A DNA stretch of 64,000 nt from Tetradesmus obliquus (lineage: Eukaryota > Chlorophyta > Chlorophyceae > Sphaeropleales > Scenedesmaceae). The notes beneath the pieces were generated by a model, which was given only the letters and a program-made list of their open reading frames with translations, was not told the DNA's origin and did not search any database. This document shows, piece after piece, positions 36,260 through 47,881 of the stretch. Every line of letters starts with the position of its first letter. The stretch's first letter is position 1. The position numbers and the translations under genes are program-made. Location: contig CP126205.1 of assembly GCA_030272155.1 (NCBI GenBank), forward strand, positions 1,228,501 to 1,292,500. The letters run 5' to 3'.

Positions 36260-36508
36260 CTACTGCTGTCGGCTGGCCCCAGCGAAAACCTGCTGCTGCA
36301 GCTGCTGGCGCTGCTCAGCCTGCTGCTGTTTCCGCAGCGCAATCAGTTCCAGCAGCACCCCGGCAGCAGCCTCACTTGGAGACTGCACCTCGACACGGCC
36401 CACCCCTGCTGCTGCTGCTGCTGGCTGCGGCTGCCGCTGCGGCACCAGATCGAGCAGCACATCCTGCAGCGCTGCCCGCTGATCTTGCCAGTCCCCAGAT
36501 CCTCTTTC

Positions 36509-36559
<51 letters not shown>

Positions 36560-37183
36560 AGCTTGCAGAAGCTCCGCAACTGCTGCAATAGCCCCCTCGC
36601 GGCCGCCCCGCGCCCACAAGCTAAACTCCGGAACTGCCTTGCGGCCAAGCACCAGATTCGCCACACTGCCATATGGCAGAACCTCGCGCCTCCGCCAGCT
36701 CATTAGTCCATCTTTCAGCAGCGATCCGCCCCGCACACACACCATGGGCAGCCCTGCTGCTGCTGCCCGCAGGCTTTCAGGCCCTGGGTGGCTCAGCGCT
36801 GCTGCTGCTGCTGCCAGCGCATTCGTGCTGAGTGTACTGCTGCCAGGAAGCACTACAACTGGCAAGCTGAAGTTGTTTGTTGCTGCTACTGCTGCTTCTA
36901 CCAGCAGATCTGGCAGGATCATTGCGGCTACGAGGTTTGGGTGCTGCTGCTGCAGCTCCCGGGTTGTGTCGTCAAATGCAGGCATGCTATTGATAACCTC
37001 GGACTCGGTTGATCCCGGCAGCAGGCACAGCAGCAGCCGGTTGCCCCGCTGGGAGCTGGCAGCGCCTGGTGCTGCAGCAGTGGGACGGCCCTTGCGACTG
37101 CTGACACTAGCTGGCCCGCTGCTGCTGCTACTGCCGCCACTGCTGCCACTGCTGCCAGTTTGACTGCTGCTGCTGCTGCCGGA

Positions 37184-37221
<38 letters not shown>

Positions 37222-37306
37222 CATGTTGGGTATCATACAAGCTGTCAAACATGCGCCAGAAGGCACCTGCATCACCAACACCAAACAGCGCCTGCTGCCT
37301 CACCCC

Positions 37307-37342
<36 letters not shown>

Positions 37343-37980
37343 TACGCCGTCCTTATTCGCCGCTGCTGCTGCTGCTGCTGCCCGCTGCTGCACCAGCTGT
37401 GCCACCAGCCTCTGCCTGCTGCCAAACCCTCCCTGCTGCAGCAGCGGCTGCACCACTGGGTGTCCCACAAAAGAGGCGGGCCCGCCGGCTGCATGCAGCA
37501 GCCGGGGTTCGAACGGCAGACTGCACATGGTGTGGTCTGTCAGCTTGGCCCAGGCTGCTGCTGCTGCTGAGACCTGCTGGTAGTCCCATAGGCCGGGGAC
37601 CTGCAAGCAAAAAAAGCCACAAAACAGCAACAGCACAGCAAGAAAAGCAAGCAGGGCACAAAGGTTTGCATACAGGAGGGATTGAGGTAGTGTGGCAAGC
37701 GGCTGCTTGCAGGATTGTTAGGCAAACTATTTGTGTTCACTAGCAATTGCATTTGACTCCTGATATCTAACCAGCGTTGACCAGCGTCGACCAGCATTGA
37801 CCAGCATTGACTGGTGTTGACCAGCGTTGACCAGCTCACCATGTAGTGCACCACCACCGGCAGCCGCGCCTTTTTCGCCTCTTCAGCCTTCCGCAGAAAG
37901 AAGAGCACCTGCTGACTAGCTGTAGGGCTCCCAATTGTCAGCACAGCATCATAGTTCACAGCTGCAGGCAAGCCTGTCGG

Positions 37981-38020
<40 letters not shown>

Positions 38021-39100
38021 GGTGGCGTGGATGGTGGCTCTGCCTTGTTCCTGCAGCCGTCCCATGCTGCCTCATAGACTGTGTCTTTAAAGATCTTCAG
38101 GTAGGCGGACTTGCTGGCAGTACTGATGCCGTGCAACTGCAGCAGATGCAAGCAACAGCAAACAGCAAAGGCAGGCATGTTGCGGTGGAAATGCAGCACA
38201 AGTTCGCTGAAGCATGCATGCATGCATGCATGATGCGCCAGCCACTGTGCCTTGAGCCCCTGCTGCGGTTGAGATGCAAGTACTCGTCACAAGTAACGTG
38301 GTTGTGAGGCTTGACTAGGTGCATTTGAAATATATTCCACCGGCTGGAGGCTGCTCTAGCACCATATTCTGTCAATGCATGCGGCGCACAGCCCAATCAG
38401 CTGATGCATGTCACATAGCATGCAGGGGCGAAGTGCTGATGGCACAGCTGCTTGGTACAGCCAGCTGCTGCACTACAGCTGTGGAAACAGCTGTTGCAGC
38501 TCACCTTGTGCAGCCCGTATGCCTGCTGCACCACCTCTGCTGTGGCGAGCTGCTGGTACTGCTCCGCTGTCACAACACTGCGCAGGCCCTGCGCCTGCAG
38601 CAGCGGCCCACCCTGCCGCAAACAGCAGCAGCAGAAGCAGCAGCAGCACAGTGTGGCTTACTGTGTGTGCCAGACACATGTCGATCTGCTACTGGTGGCT
38701 TACTGTGTGTGCCAGACACACTGCATTCTTGCCTGCAAGGTAGTCAGCCTAGGTCGCTTTCCTGCAAGTTAATGACAGCTCAGCACCCTCTTTATCTCCT
38801 GTGTCCTGCAGGCTGGGCGCTTGAAGCACCTGACACAATATCATCATCGCATGCAGGCAACTGTTGACACGTTTGATAGCATAAGACGCTCACCACTCCA
38901 TACAGCTGCAGGCCTTGCTTATGCAGCTGCTTCAGGGATGCTATCAAAGCAGCACCGGCGCTGTCACTAGCTTCATCAGCAGCGCACACAAAGATGCTCA
39001 ACGGCCTGCTTAAGCTGCTGGCGCCAGTTGCGTAGCTGCATCGGCATATTGACGAGACGCTGAAGGCCGTTGCGACGATCTTTTCCGCCGATCGCAGCAT
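36260..39100 (-). CDS. LPXB: Lipid-A-disaccharide synthase, mitochondrial type
   Basis: Exons 39100-38894, 38612-38505, 38136-37840 and 37600-36260 join in phase 0 (1953 nt, 650 aa). LpxB (GT19) transfers a glucosamine unit from UDP-2,3-diacylglucosamine to lipid X to form the lipid A disaccharide. Plants keep a mitochondrial version. The start MLRSAEKIVATAFSVSSICR is targeting-like. Family segments are CAADEASDSAGAALI (compare bacterial AGE.SGD..GA), GGPLLQAQGLRS, CSLPFEP with FVGHPVVQPL, CLLPGSTESEV, STLSTNALAA and LPMVCVRGG with LPYGSVANLVLGR. Homopolymeric Gln and Ser inserts make it longer than the roughly 380-residue bacterial enzyme. A bidirectional promoter with bL35m lies upstream. 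Catalytic residues were not mapped individually. Confidence 0.86.
37771..37835 (-). repeat. 10-bp minisatellite abutting the LpxB exon-3 donor
   Basis: Six and a half units of exactly 10 bp (plus-strand consensus CCAGCGTTGA) lie directly after the donor of LpxB exon 3. The period is close to one DNA helical turn. Confidence 0.85.
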
Positions 39101-39504
39101 TAGGTGCTTGCTGTAGCACAGCAGTAATCAGCAGTCAGCTCAGCAGCAGTGTAGTCACTAGGCGCAATACAGCAACGCTTCAGCGGTGCAAACGTGACTA
39201 GTTGCCTCCATGAAAACAGCTGGAGCTTTTGTCTGTGCAACAGCGTCTGAAGAGGGGAGCTTGCGAAGATAACATTGCCCAACCCTTGCTTGTCACTTCG
39301 ACAGCAAGTGAACCCGTTGGACTGCAATACTCACTGAGAAGCAGTTGAGTGGCAGAGGACGTTGAAATGCTAGTAACGAAGTCTGATTTAAAGGGGATCA
39401 GCCGCGATCTCAAAGTGTACTGGCAAGCACTCAATCGATTGCAGCAAGCCTCGCAGTGGATAGTTACAACACGTGCGTAATACGTTGAAGAGTCGATAAC
39501 AACA
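39101..39504. promoter_or_regulatory. Short head-to-head intergenic region, LpxB and bL35m
   Basis: Only 404 bp separate the two start codons, so the promoters must overlap or be shared. Both products are predicted mitochondrial. I see no recognisable motif. Confidence 0.45.
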
Positions 39505-41486
39505 ATGCTACAGCGGCTTGCCAGCAGTCTGGCGCTAGCCGCTAGAAGGTTGCAGCCAGACCGGCTGAGGGTGCTGCTGCAGCTTGAAGCAGCACCACAG
39601 TTAGAAGGCAAGGCTGCAACATCTGCTCACACACTGGTGAGTTGTTTTGACCCATGCAAAGGTATAGCAAATGGCCATGCAGGGGACAGACCGGCTGAAG
39701 GTGCTGCTGCAGGCTCAGCAGCAGCACGTTGCTGCCACGTGCGCTGCTGCTGAGAACGTTGCAATGCATGCACATCTGAAAGCTCACTTGCCGCACTGCT
39801 CTTGCTGCTTCTCTGACAGCTGCAGTGGTCATCATTCAGCAGCAGCAGCACTGCTAGCAGCCGGTTGCTTGGCGGATGCCTGCAGCAGCAGGTGCTTCAG
39901 CCACTAGGTGCACAGCTATCACAAGCATCAGCAGTAGCACAGGTGAGGCCAGTTCAAATCAAATGGCGGGGTTGCATACCATCAGCTTACAATGTAGATG
40001 GTTGAAGTGTGTTGTTCATCATCGTGCTGAGTGTTTTCAAATGACAGTGCAGCGTTGGTGACAGTGCGTCTTTGGGGCACCCGATGAACAGCAGAGCTGT
40101 GGCACTGCTCCTTGTGCTGCAGCTATCAAGCAGCCACAAATATGCTACAGCCAGAAGCTCTAGTTGGTTATTTCACTGGTACATGAATAGGGCTTTGCTT
40201 AGTAGTAACACTTGACAGCAGGCGCTGTCAGCAGCAGCAAGTGCACAACCAATGACCGCACTGCACTTGACTGGTTTTCGGTCCATGCCGGCCTTCGGCT
40301 TGCCACTGCAGGTGCTGCGGCAACCTCTACCTCTAGCAGCAGCAGCAACAGCAGCAATGCAGCCAGCGCAGCAGCAGTTGCATTGGCAGCAGTGGCAGCA
40401 GCAGCGTGGCTTGCTGGGTGTCAGGAACATCATAAACTACCAGGACCACAACCAGAAGAAGCCGCCTAAGTACAAGATCAAGACAACCTCGTGAGTAGTG
40501 ATATTATCTGCAGCTGGCCAGTCCCTACGCCGCACAAGTTGCTGCTGTCGTGTTTGGTGCGCTGCACAATAAGCAACAGGTGCTCACTCTGCATGTCTGC
40601 TGCTTTGTTGGCAGTTCTGTTGGTGTTGCGCGTCGTTGGGATGAGGCCGGCAGCTGCTGCAGGGGATTGCCATCCCCATCTGCTCCTTATGTGTTGCTGC
40701 TGCGCGCATACTACATACATCGGACATCATATCACAGCCTTACTGCCGCAATGCTGCTGCTTTACCTTGATTCACAATCTTGCAGGTCTGTGAAGCGGCG
40801 GGTCATTGTTGGTGAAGATGGCACCATGTGGCGCATGCAGGTGGGTGGCTTGGACTGCTTGGGTTCGGTAATGATATCATTGCAATTACAGCACATGCTG
40901 TGGGGATGCTGTTGGGGTTTGGGTCTATTGGAGGATGGCACCATGTGGCGCATGCAGGAGGCATGCGCGAGCTGCTTCGGTTGCACAGTGATAACCGTGC
41001 AGTAACAGCACTGTTGTGCAGCTGTTGTTCGATATTAAGATTCTGGGAGCATGGCACCATGTTGCGCATGCAGGCGCGCTGCTTGGGCTTTGGGATGCGT
41101 ACTCTCAGTGTTGCATTGATGCAGAATGATACGTTTGACGCTCTGTGGGTGCGCTGGCATGTGTATTGGGTGAACCTTGTTGCAGGGTAGCTCTCTCTCC
41201 TGCATACAAACATGCACCTGTGATGTAAATATATTGCCCGGCTGTTGCCGCTAGCTGCCTCACCAGCTGCCACATGTTAGTCCAGAAGACACCCTTCCCT
41301 TGACAACCTGCCTGCTACCATCCTTGCTTGTACTTATTGCAGGCTGGCCGCCGCCACAAGCGCTACAAGAAGAGCAGGCAGAGGCTGCTGGGGCTGAAGG
41401 GCTTAGTGCCGCTGCACCATGCAGAGACAGCAAAGCTGCGCAAGCTGGGCTACAAGCGGCGCTGGTGGTTCGCGCAGAAGGCTTGA
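39505..41486 (+). CDS. Mitochondrial large-subunit ribosomal protein bL35m
   Basis: Exons 39505-39636, 40312-40490, 40786-40840 and 41343-41486 join in phase (510 nt, 169 aa). The N-terminus (MLQRLASSLALAARRLQ) is a basic amphipathic presequence, followed by a Gln/Ala-rich stretch. The bL35 signature begins at about residue 98: KYKIKTTSSVKRRVIV, then GTMWRMQAGRRHKRYKKS, the family's KxKTxSSxxKRF...G.......AGxxHxxxxKS pattern. A C-terminal extension, KLRKLGYKRRWWFAQKA, is beyond bacterial L35 and typical of mitochondrial forms. bL35 sits in the large subunit. Copies of exon 3 lie in intron 3, and a copy of part of exon 1 lies near 39687-39730. Confidence 0.85.
40925..41075 (+). repeat. Two copies of the bL35m exon-3 donor edge
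   Basis: GATGGCACCATGTGGCGCAT followed by GCAG recurs near 40932 and, with one changed Trp codon, near 41050. Spacing is about 115 bp. The first copy still encodes EDGTMWRMQ. Confidence 0.85.
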
Positions 41487-41502
41487 GCGTGTCAACGTTG
41501 TT

Positions 41503-41507
41503 TGTAA
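41503..41507 (+). terminator. TGTAA polyadenylation-type signal
   Basis: TGTAA lies 17 nt after the bL35m stop, and a second TGTAA occurs at 41834. The latter is more plausibly positioned before the next gene. Confidence 0.35.
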
Positions 41508-41933
41508 AAATGCTCTGCGTACTGGCGTACGTGTAGGTTTGCCGGTGAATGCTTAGTGTGAAGTTGGGTTGAGTGAGCTGGGTGCAGCTTGCTCGCAAGG
41601 CATTTTCGTCCAATGTTTGGTCCGCTCGCCAAGTCGTGTTGCAATACTTCATTTCCGATTCAGATGTACAACTGTCTGGGTAATTTCGTATGGCGTCTTG
41701 TCAAGCGACCGCGTTGTCCGCGGCGGGCTGTGTGCAGACGAACCGCCTCTCTTTCATCGGCCGCGCGAACAACCCCGAGCTGGCATTTAACACGTTTGCA
41801 CTTGCACACCAGACACCGATAATGTTATTCCGGTGTAAATGACTGCTCCTGTCGTACGTCAAACAGTCAAGCGAACGCAACAGCTTTTATAGCTTTGAAG
41901 AACTGTCAGAGCAGTACAGTACAGCAGCAGACC

Positions 41934-43385
41934 ATGGCTCAACTCAAGCTCACTGACGAGCCAATCAAGCAGCTGAAAGGCTTGCAGGAAGCGATGCGTA
42001 CTGTCAAGTGCAACAAGCAGAGCCGGCAGTACTACCAGATGCTGGATGAGCACCTGATTGTGCTCACACCCACCATGGAGAAGCAGATCAGCAGCATGAT
42101 TGATGCAGCCAGCTTTGGGGAGACGCTGAAGCAGGGCCAGCTCAAGGCTCTGCAGGTGAGATGCACTGCAGTGCAGCATGACGCACTTGCTTTGATTTGT
42201 GAAGGCCGAAGCTGCGCATCCGATGCGCAGAGAGTCCCCAAGGCCTTGTCAGCCTGATGGTTTGATCACATCCTGCAACTCTTTGCTGTGCTCTCAGCTG
42301 TCCTGCAGCCTGTGGCATGCACTCATGCTCTCTTGCACTGCTCCCACCTGCGACTGCTGTGCCTACACGTCACTGACAACTGCCACTGACGTATCGCACT
42401 GTCATGTTTGCTCAATGTTTTGCCAAATGCAGGAGTTCAGCGCAGCCATCGCATCAATCACAGCAGCGCTGACAGGCGTCAGCATGAGCGACGCTGGCTC
42501 GCCCAACAGCAGCCTGTCGGGCTCGGGTGTGCGCCCCTCCGCCAGCGGGCGCAAGCAGGTGCTGCCAACAGGTGTTAGCACACTCAACCCTGACAGCTTC
42601 TACCACACAAAAGTGAGGCTACGTATGCCTTGATTGTATATGTCGACTTCAACAGATACGTGTTGAGTTTTGCGGGGCTGCAGCAAATCAGCAGGTGCTG
42701 CCAACGGGTGCAAGTACAGCTTCTACCACACAAAGGTGGGCCAAGCCAATCATTGTTGGTGGGTTTCACACGATGTACGGCAAGGCTGCACAGTAAAAGC
42801 AGGTGCTGCCAACATGCTACGGGGTCAGCCATCACCTACCTGGGGCTGACACTCCCCAATCATCTCGATCTGGCTGCTGCCATTTCTTGCCGGATAGCAT
42901 GGAGGTGGCGTATGGGCGTACACGTTCCTTCAATGGTTGTTAGATACCTCACGGCTTGGTGGAAAACCTGTTAATGGTATTGTAACTGCCTGCAGGAGAG
43001 CCTGGTGGCAGCGCTAACTCAGCTGTACGGCCACCGTGAATGAGTCATTAGCTCCTTTCAAATGCCGCTGATCACGTTGCCAACACGGTGTCCTTGCCGC
43101 CGCCCCTGCGTGTAACCACTTGACCACTTTGTTAGCAGGAGAGCCTGGTGTTGGCGCTCACGCAGCTGCCTGCAAGACGCCAGCCTTGCTGCAGTGCGCA
43201 CATGTCATCGTTTGAGTTGGTCAAAGCCACTGATCGAACCTCGTATGCTGCTGTTGCAGGAGAGCCTGGTGGTGGCACTGACTCAGCTGTATGGCGCCTT
43301 CAAAGCCAGCCACCCTGCCATGGGCAAGGCTTTGTCGCTGGCCAAGAACGAGATCGAGGATGCCGGGCTGTTTGACAGCATGTGA
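41934..43385 (+). CDS. Unknown 175-aa helical protein, three exons
   Basis: Exons 41934-42155, 42433-42612 and 43260-43385 join in phase 0 (528 nt). The protein begins MAQLKLTDEPIKQLKGLQEA, is probably mostly alpha-helical, and has no signal peptide or membrane segment. The middle is a Ser/Gly-rich linker (SDAGSPNSSLSGSG) with RKQVLPTGVSTLNPDSFY, and the end is NEIEDAGLFDSM. I do not recognise the family. Clean reading frame, good splice sites and matching phases make it a real gene. Its introns hold partial copies of exons 2 and 3, and the 3' end is copied after the stop. A TGTAA lies at 43422-43426. Confidence 0.75.
42690..43170 (+). repeat. Exon-edge copies in intron 2 of the unknown 175-aa gene
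   Basis: The exon-2 donor end (CAGGTGCTGCCAAC ... TTCTACCACACAAA then GT) recurs near 42693-42738, with a fragment at 42799. The exon-3 acceptor edge (CAGGAGAGCCTGGTG) recurs near 42993 and 43137 before the functional copy at 43260. Spacing is about 120-145 bp. Confidence 0.85.
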
Positions 43386-43439
43386 CGCGCCATGTGATTG
43401 CGCCGTCATGATAGTCGCAACTGTAACAGCCGCACATGG

Positions 43440-43494
43440 CACTGTTTCTGGCAAAGAACGAGATTGCAGATGCAGGGATGTTTGACAGCATGTG
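43440..43494 (+). repeat. Copy of the unknown gene's terminal coding end
   Basis: After the stop, GGCAAAGAACGAGATTGCAG to GTTTGACAGCATGTGA repeats the last 17 or so codons (KNEIADAGMFDSM), with the TGA retained. Confidence 0.85.
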
Positions 43495-45084
43495 AGGCGC
43501 CTAGCTGCACCACAGCATGAAACATGTGCCAGACGACGTGCCGCTGGCAGCAGCGCTACATGTACAAACACTTTGGCTAGCGGCTTCATCATCAGATGTG
43601 ATTTGACCTCAAAAACCGTGTTTGGCTGCTTCGTGGGCGTGGACATGTGGCTCTGCTTTGGATTATCTGAGATGGACATCTGGGTGATCATCATCCCATC
43701 ATGATGATGGGGTGCATTGGCAGAGGAGTTGCGTGCCGCTACTCTCATACCACGGCAGTACAACGCTCAAGCAGCGCCTGAAGCATCCGGGTGTAGCTGC
43801 AACGCATAGTTGATCAAGGTTGCAAGGATGCAACTGATGCTCTCCAGTGGAGTCACAACCCTTGTCAGGTGTGGGCAGCCTACCAGTAGTTGGCAGCCAG
43901 CTGGTTATCTGGCATACAATGAATGGCATGTTGGCCATGCATCAAGTAACATCAAGTAAACATTTCACACCGCAAGCAGCACAGACGTAAGAACAGCCGA
44001 ATGCGAGGTAGACAGCAGCTTTGTGTATATAGACAACTGATTATGATTGTGAATTTTGAAGCACATGCAGTTGGGCGGCCCATTTGCGCAACAGCCCCTT
44101 GGCAGCAATGCACAGAAAGTCCCTCGCCTGAGTATGCGGCTATGCGGTCAAAGCTGCCTGCACACTCGGCTGCCAACACAATTCATGCGACGCATCCCAG
44201 AAAACTGCATCCACAGTTGCCAAAAGTAACATCCACATGCCTAGCTAGGCTTGGCTATAGCCAGCAAGAGCTCGACAGGCTGTCAGCTTTTTGAAAGGCG
44301 CCTGTGTCAGTGACAAATTGGCTGCTGATTGAGGCACACCTACCAACACAGCACCCTCATCAACATCAATCAATGCATTGACAAGTACACGTTGCATGCT
44401 CGCTACGGGATCATGGATTGCTGGTTGCTTTGCAGCAACATATCTCAACTTGTGGCACTGCAATACACTGCAAAACTCTGCAACACACAACAAGAGTAGG
44501 ATACAGCCTTTCAGCGCCAGAGCCAGCTTCAGCCCTGCTTACATGTTTGAAAGGAAAACTCTCAATAACAACAACCAAAGCAAGCGCACTGGGCAACTGT
44601 AGATGGTGTGCTGTTTCAGTGCGTAGTTGCACGAAACAACAAGACAACGAACAATTCATTGCATCACACGTGCATCCCAGTAACTACGCACTGAAACAGC
44701 ACGCCACCTACAACAAGCATACCTACACACATGAGCTTTCAAAACCTAGGAAACTTAAGCTTCCTGAACTCAATTAAGGGCAGCAGGGCATTGCTGGCCT
44801 TGCAATCAACAACACCAAACAAACACGCAGAAAGCCTGCAAGCCAACTACAAAAGCAACTGCTATATCGCTGCCACACCACCCCAATTTTTCTTCAGAAT
44901 ACACTCAAGCAGCATACCCCTCTCACTGTGTTGCTGGATGCATCCAAGCAATCACACAAACGTCTGTGTATTGTGTGACAAGTGACAAGGCATTCCTATA
45001 CACAACAGATCAATCTGACACAAGCGCTGCAGCTGTGGTGGAGTGCACTAGCCCACCTGCTGCTGCTCTGTTTGGCTGCCCGCT
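43495..45084. other. Intergenic between convergent genes
   Basis: No gene recognised. Open frames around 44000-44980 lack recognisable content. An inverted-repeat-like pair of GTTTCAGTGCGTAGTT and AACTACGCACTGAAAC lies near 44611 and 44681 and could form a hairpin. Confidence 0.5.
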
Positions 45085-47836
45085 TCATGCAGAACAGCTA
45101 GCTGGCAGCTTTGTGTGCCGTTGTGGCTGCTGCTGTTGCTGCTCGCCATCCGCAGGTGTATGGGCGTTTACAGCAGCACGGCTCCTGCAGACTGCTGCTA
45201 CTGCTGCTGCACCAGCAGCATCACCGCTGCATGCCTTTACAGCATCAGGAGCCGCGTCATCATCACTGCTGCTGCTGCTGCTGCTGCTGCTGGTGTGGTA
45301 GCTGCTGCTGCTGCCGCTTCTGCTGTTTGACATGCTGCTTTCAGGCGCCGGCAGAGCAAACAGCTGGCAGTTCAAGCAGTTGCAGCTGGTACAGGCCTGG
45401 CTTCCTGCAAGCCTGCCGCTGCAGCTGCCAAGGCTGTCAGGATGGTCCATCGCCTCCCAAGCTGAGTCATCCGTGTCAAAACTACTGCTAGATGCATCTG
45501 CGCTGGATGCCTCTGCAGCCGCGCTGGAAGCAGCACTGCTGCGGCCGTGCCGTGCCTGCTCAGCTCTGCTGCTGCTGCTGCTCTCATCAACAGCACTATC
45601 ACTGATGATGCCATGGTCCTGCTGCTGCTGCTGCTGCTGGGCTGCAGCTGCAGCACCCGCATCTGCTGCACCCTTTCCGCCGCATCTGCCCCCTTCACTC
45701 TGCTGCTGCTGCTGCACCGCTGCTGCTGCTGAAACAACGTCCTCAGCACTGCCGCCTGGCGCCTCTGCTGCTGCCACTGCTGCTGCTGCTGCCTTGGAGC
45801 CGCCTGGCCGTTTTATAACTTGCAGGAAAGCTTCAATCACTGTTGCCTGCCATGCGGTGTTGACCAGGATGCCGGCATGAGCCATGCCTGGCTTGTACAG
45901 CACCTGCAGCAGCAGCAGCGGCAGCAGCAGCAGCGGAGGGAGCATGAGGGTGGTGAGCATGTGGCAAATGATGCGCTGGCGCAGGTGCTTCTTCTGCTGT
46001 AATGCTGAGGGCTCACTGCTGACGTTATGTGCCATTCTTTCTGCATTTGTGGCTGCTACGGTTGCCGCCTTAACCACTGGCACCCCAGCTGCCTAGTGCC
46101 CACAACTGTGCTGGCTGCGTTATAGCTGGCACAAACCGGCTGTCACAGCTGGCATAATCTGCTCTTCACAGCTGGCATAGGCCTCCCATTGCAGGTTGCA
46201 CTGACCAGTCAACACAGGAGGCACTGGCACCTGAGACGACCAGCAGATGACCATTGGAAGAATGGTTGCCTAACATGGCACGCACCTGAGCAGGCGTGTG
46301 CTCTCGCAGCCAGGTGTGCATGTCATTGGTGGGCGACAGGATGTCCCGGCCAGACAGTACCACCAATGTCCGCGCTGGGACATGCTCGTCCCACAGGTTG
46401 ATGCCTGCAGGCAGCACACCAAGATGCACATAAACAATACGTCAGTGACAAACAAGCAGTGCTTTACACGTCGACAGGATGTCTCTGCCGCTGAGCACCA
46501 CCAGCGTGCGCTTTTGGACATGCTCGCCCCACAGGTTGATGCCTGCAGGCAGCCACAACAGGGTGACAGTTACTCAGAAGCATGACATCTCACAAGGATG
46601 TCTCAGAGACTCAGCACCTACGGGGTGCGCGCTGAGACATGCTCATCCCAGCGGTTGATGCCTGCAGGCAGCACACCAAGATACACATCAACACACATAT
46701 CAGTGACAAGCAAACAGTGCTTCACAGGGCAACAGGATGTCCCTGCCGCTAAGCACCACCAGTGTCAGCGCTGGGACATGCTCGTCCCACAGTTTGATGC
46801 CTGCAGGCGGTGAGGCAGCATAGCAAGGTGTGATGTTTGGCTCACATGGACCTTTGTGACGGTGGATTGTTGCCTTGAGCCCGCATGCTTTTGGAATCTC
46901 TACATGCAGCGAGGCAATAGTGTACAGCTGCGATAAGGATCCACAAACACTCACTGCTCCAAAAAATCTTGCAACTCAAGATGCTGGCGCAGTGCAGCTC
47001 CCCAGATCACGCATGCATGCATCAACAACCCTGTACATGCATGCAGCTCCGCCAAGCTGATTATGTACGTATCACAATGCACCGCAAACAAACCAGGCTG
47101 CCGCCACTCACTGGTCCAGAAGAACTTGCGGCTGAACGTGCTCGCGCAGTGCAGCTCGCTTGACACCAGCGCCATGATCACATCGATCAGCAGGCAGCCG
47201 CTGACGTGCCAGGCGTACATGAAGTTGCGGATGAGGTGCGGCATGAACATCGCAAAGCACACCTGGCAGCAGCAGCAGCAGCAGCAGCGTCGTGATCAAC
47301 TTGATTACTTGAAGTAAACAATGATATGCCAAGCGTACGTGAAGTTGCGGATGATGTGCGGCATGAAAATCGCAAAGCACTGTAAGCCATGTTGTACAGT
47401 CGGCCATGCCGTTGACAGCCATCGTACGAGCAGAGCAACAGGGACCCCGAACCCCCTACCAACACTGGAACACAGCATCCGACACACCACACCACAACAA
47501 TCTATCTGCCAACAACTCACTGGGTCCATCAGGCACAGGCTGTGCACCAAGCTTTCATATTTTAGCACCATTCTTGCAGCCACCATCGTGCCGTAGCTGT
47601 GCGCCACCACCAGCGCCCTATCCACACCATGCGCAGCCAGGATCGCAGCTGTGCCGTCCGCCATGTCATCAACAGTCGGCAGCCATTTCACGAGCCGCAT
47701 GCTGACGTGTTTTGATTCTGGCAATATCATCGGACGGCCGAGAGAGGCCAGGTGGAAGACCAGCGAGAGATATGGCAGCAGCCCGGCACCCACGCCGTGA
47801 AGGAACAGGATCGGCAAGCTGCCATCGTCCGCATCA

Positions 47837-47881
<45 letters not shown>

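Noticed and set aside
46166-46285. Hydrolase exon 5 read through to a stop at 46166
   Set aside because: A good donor (CAG/GTGCGT) at 46285 joins in phase to the exon encoding GMAHAGILVNTAW, which supplies the missing catalytic His.
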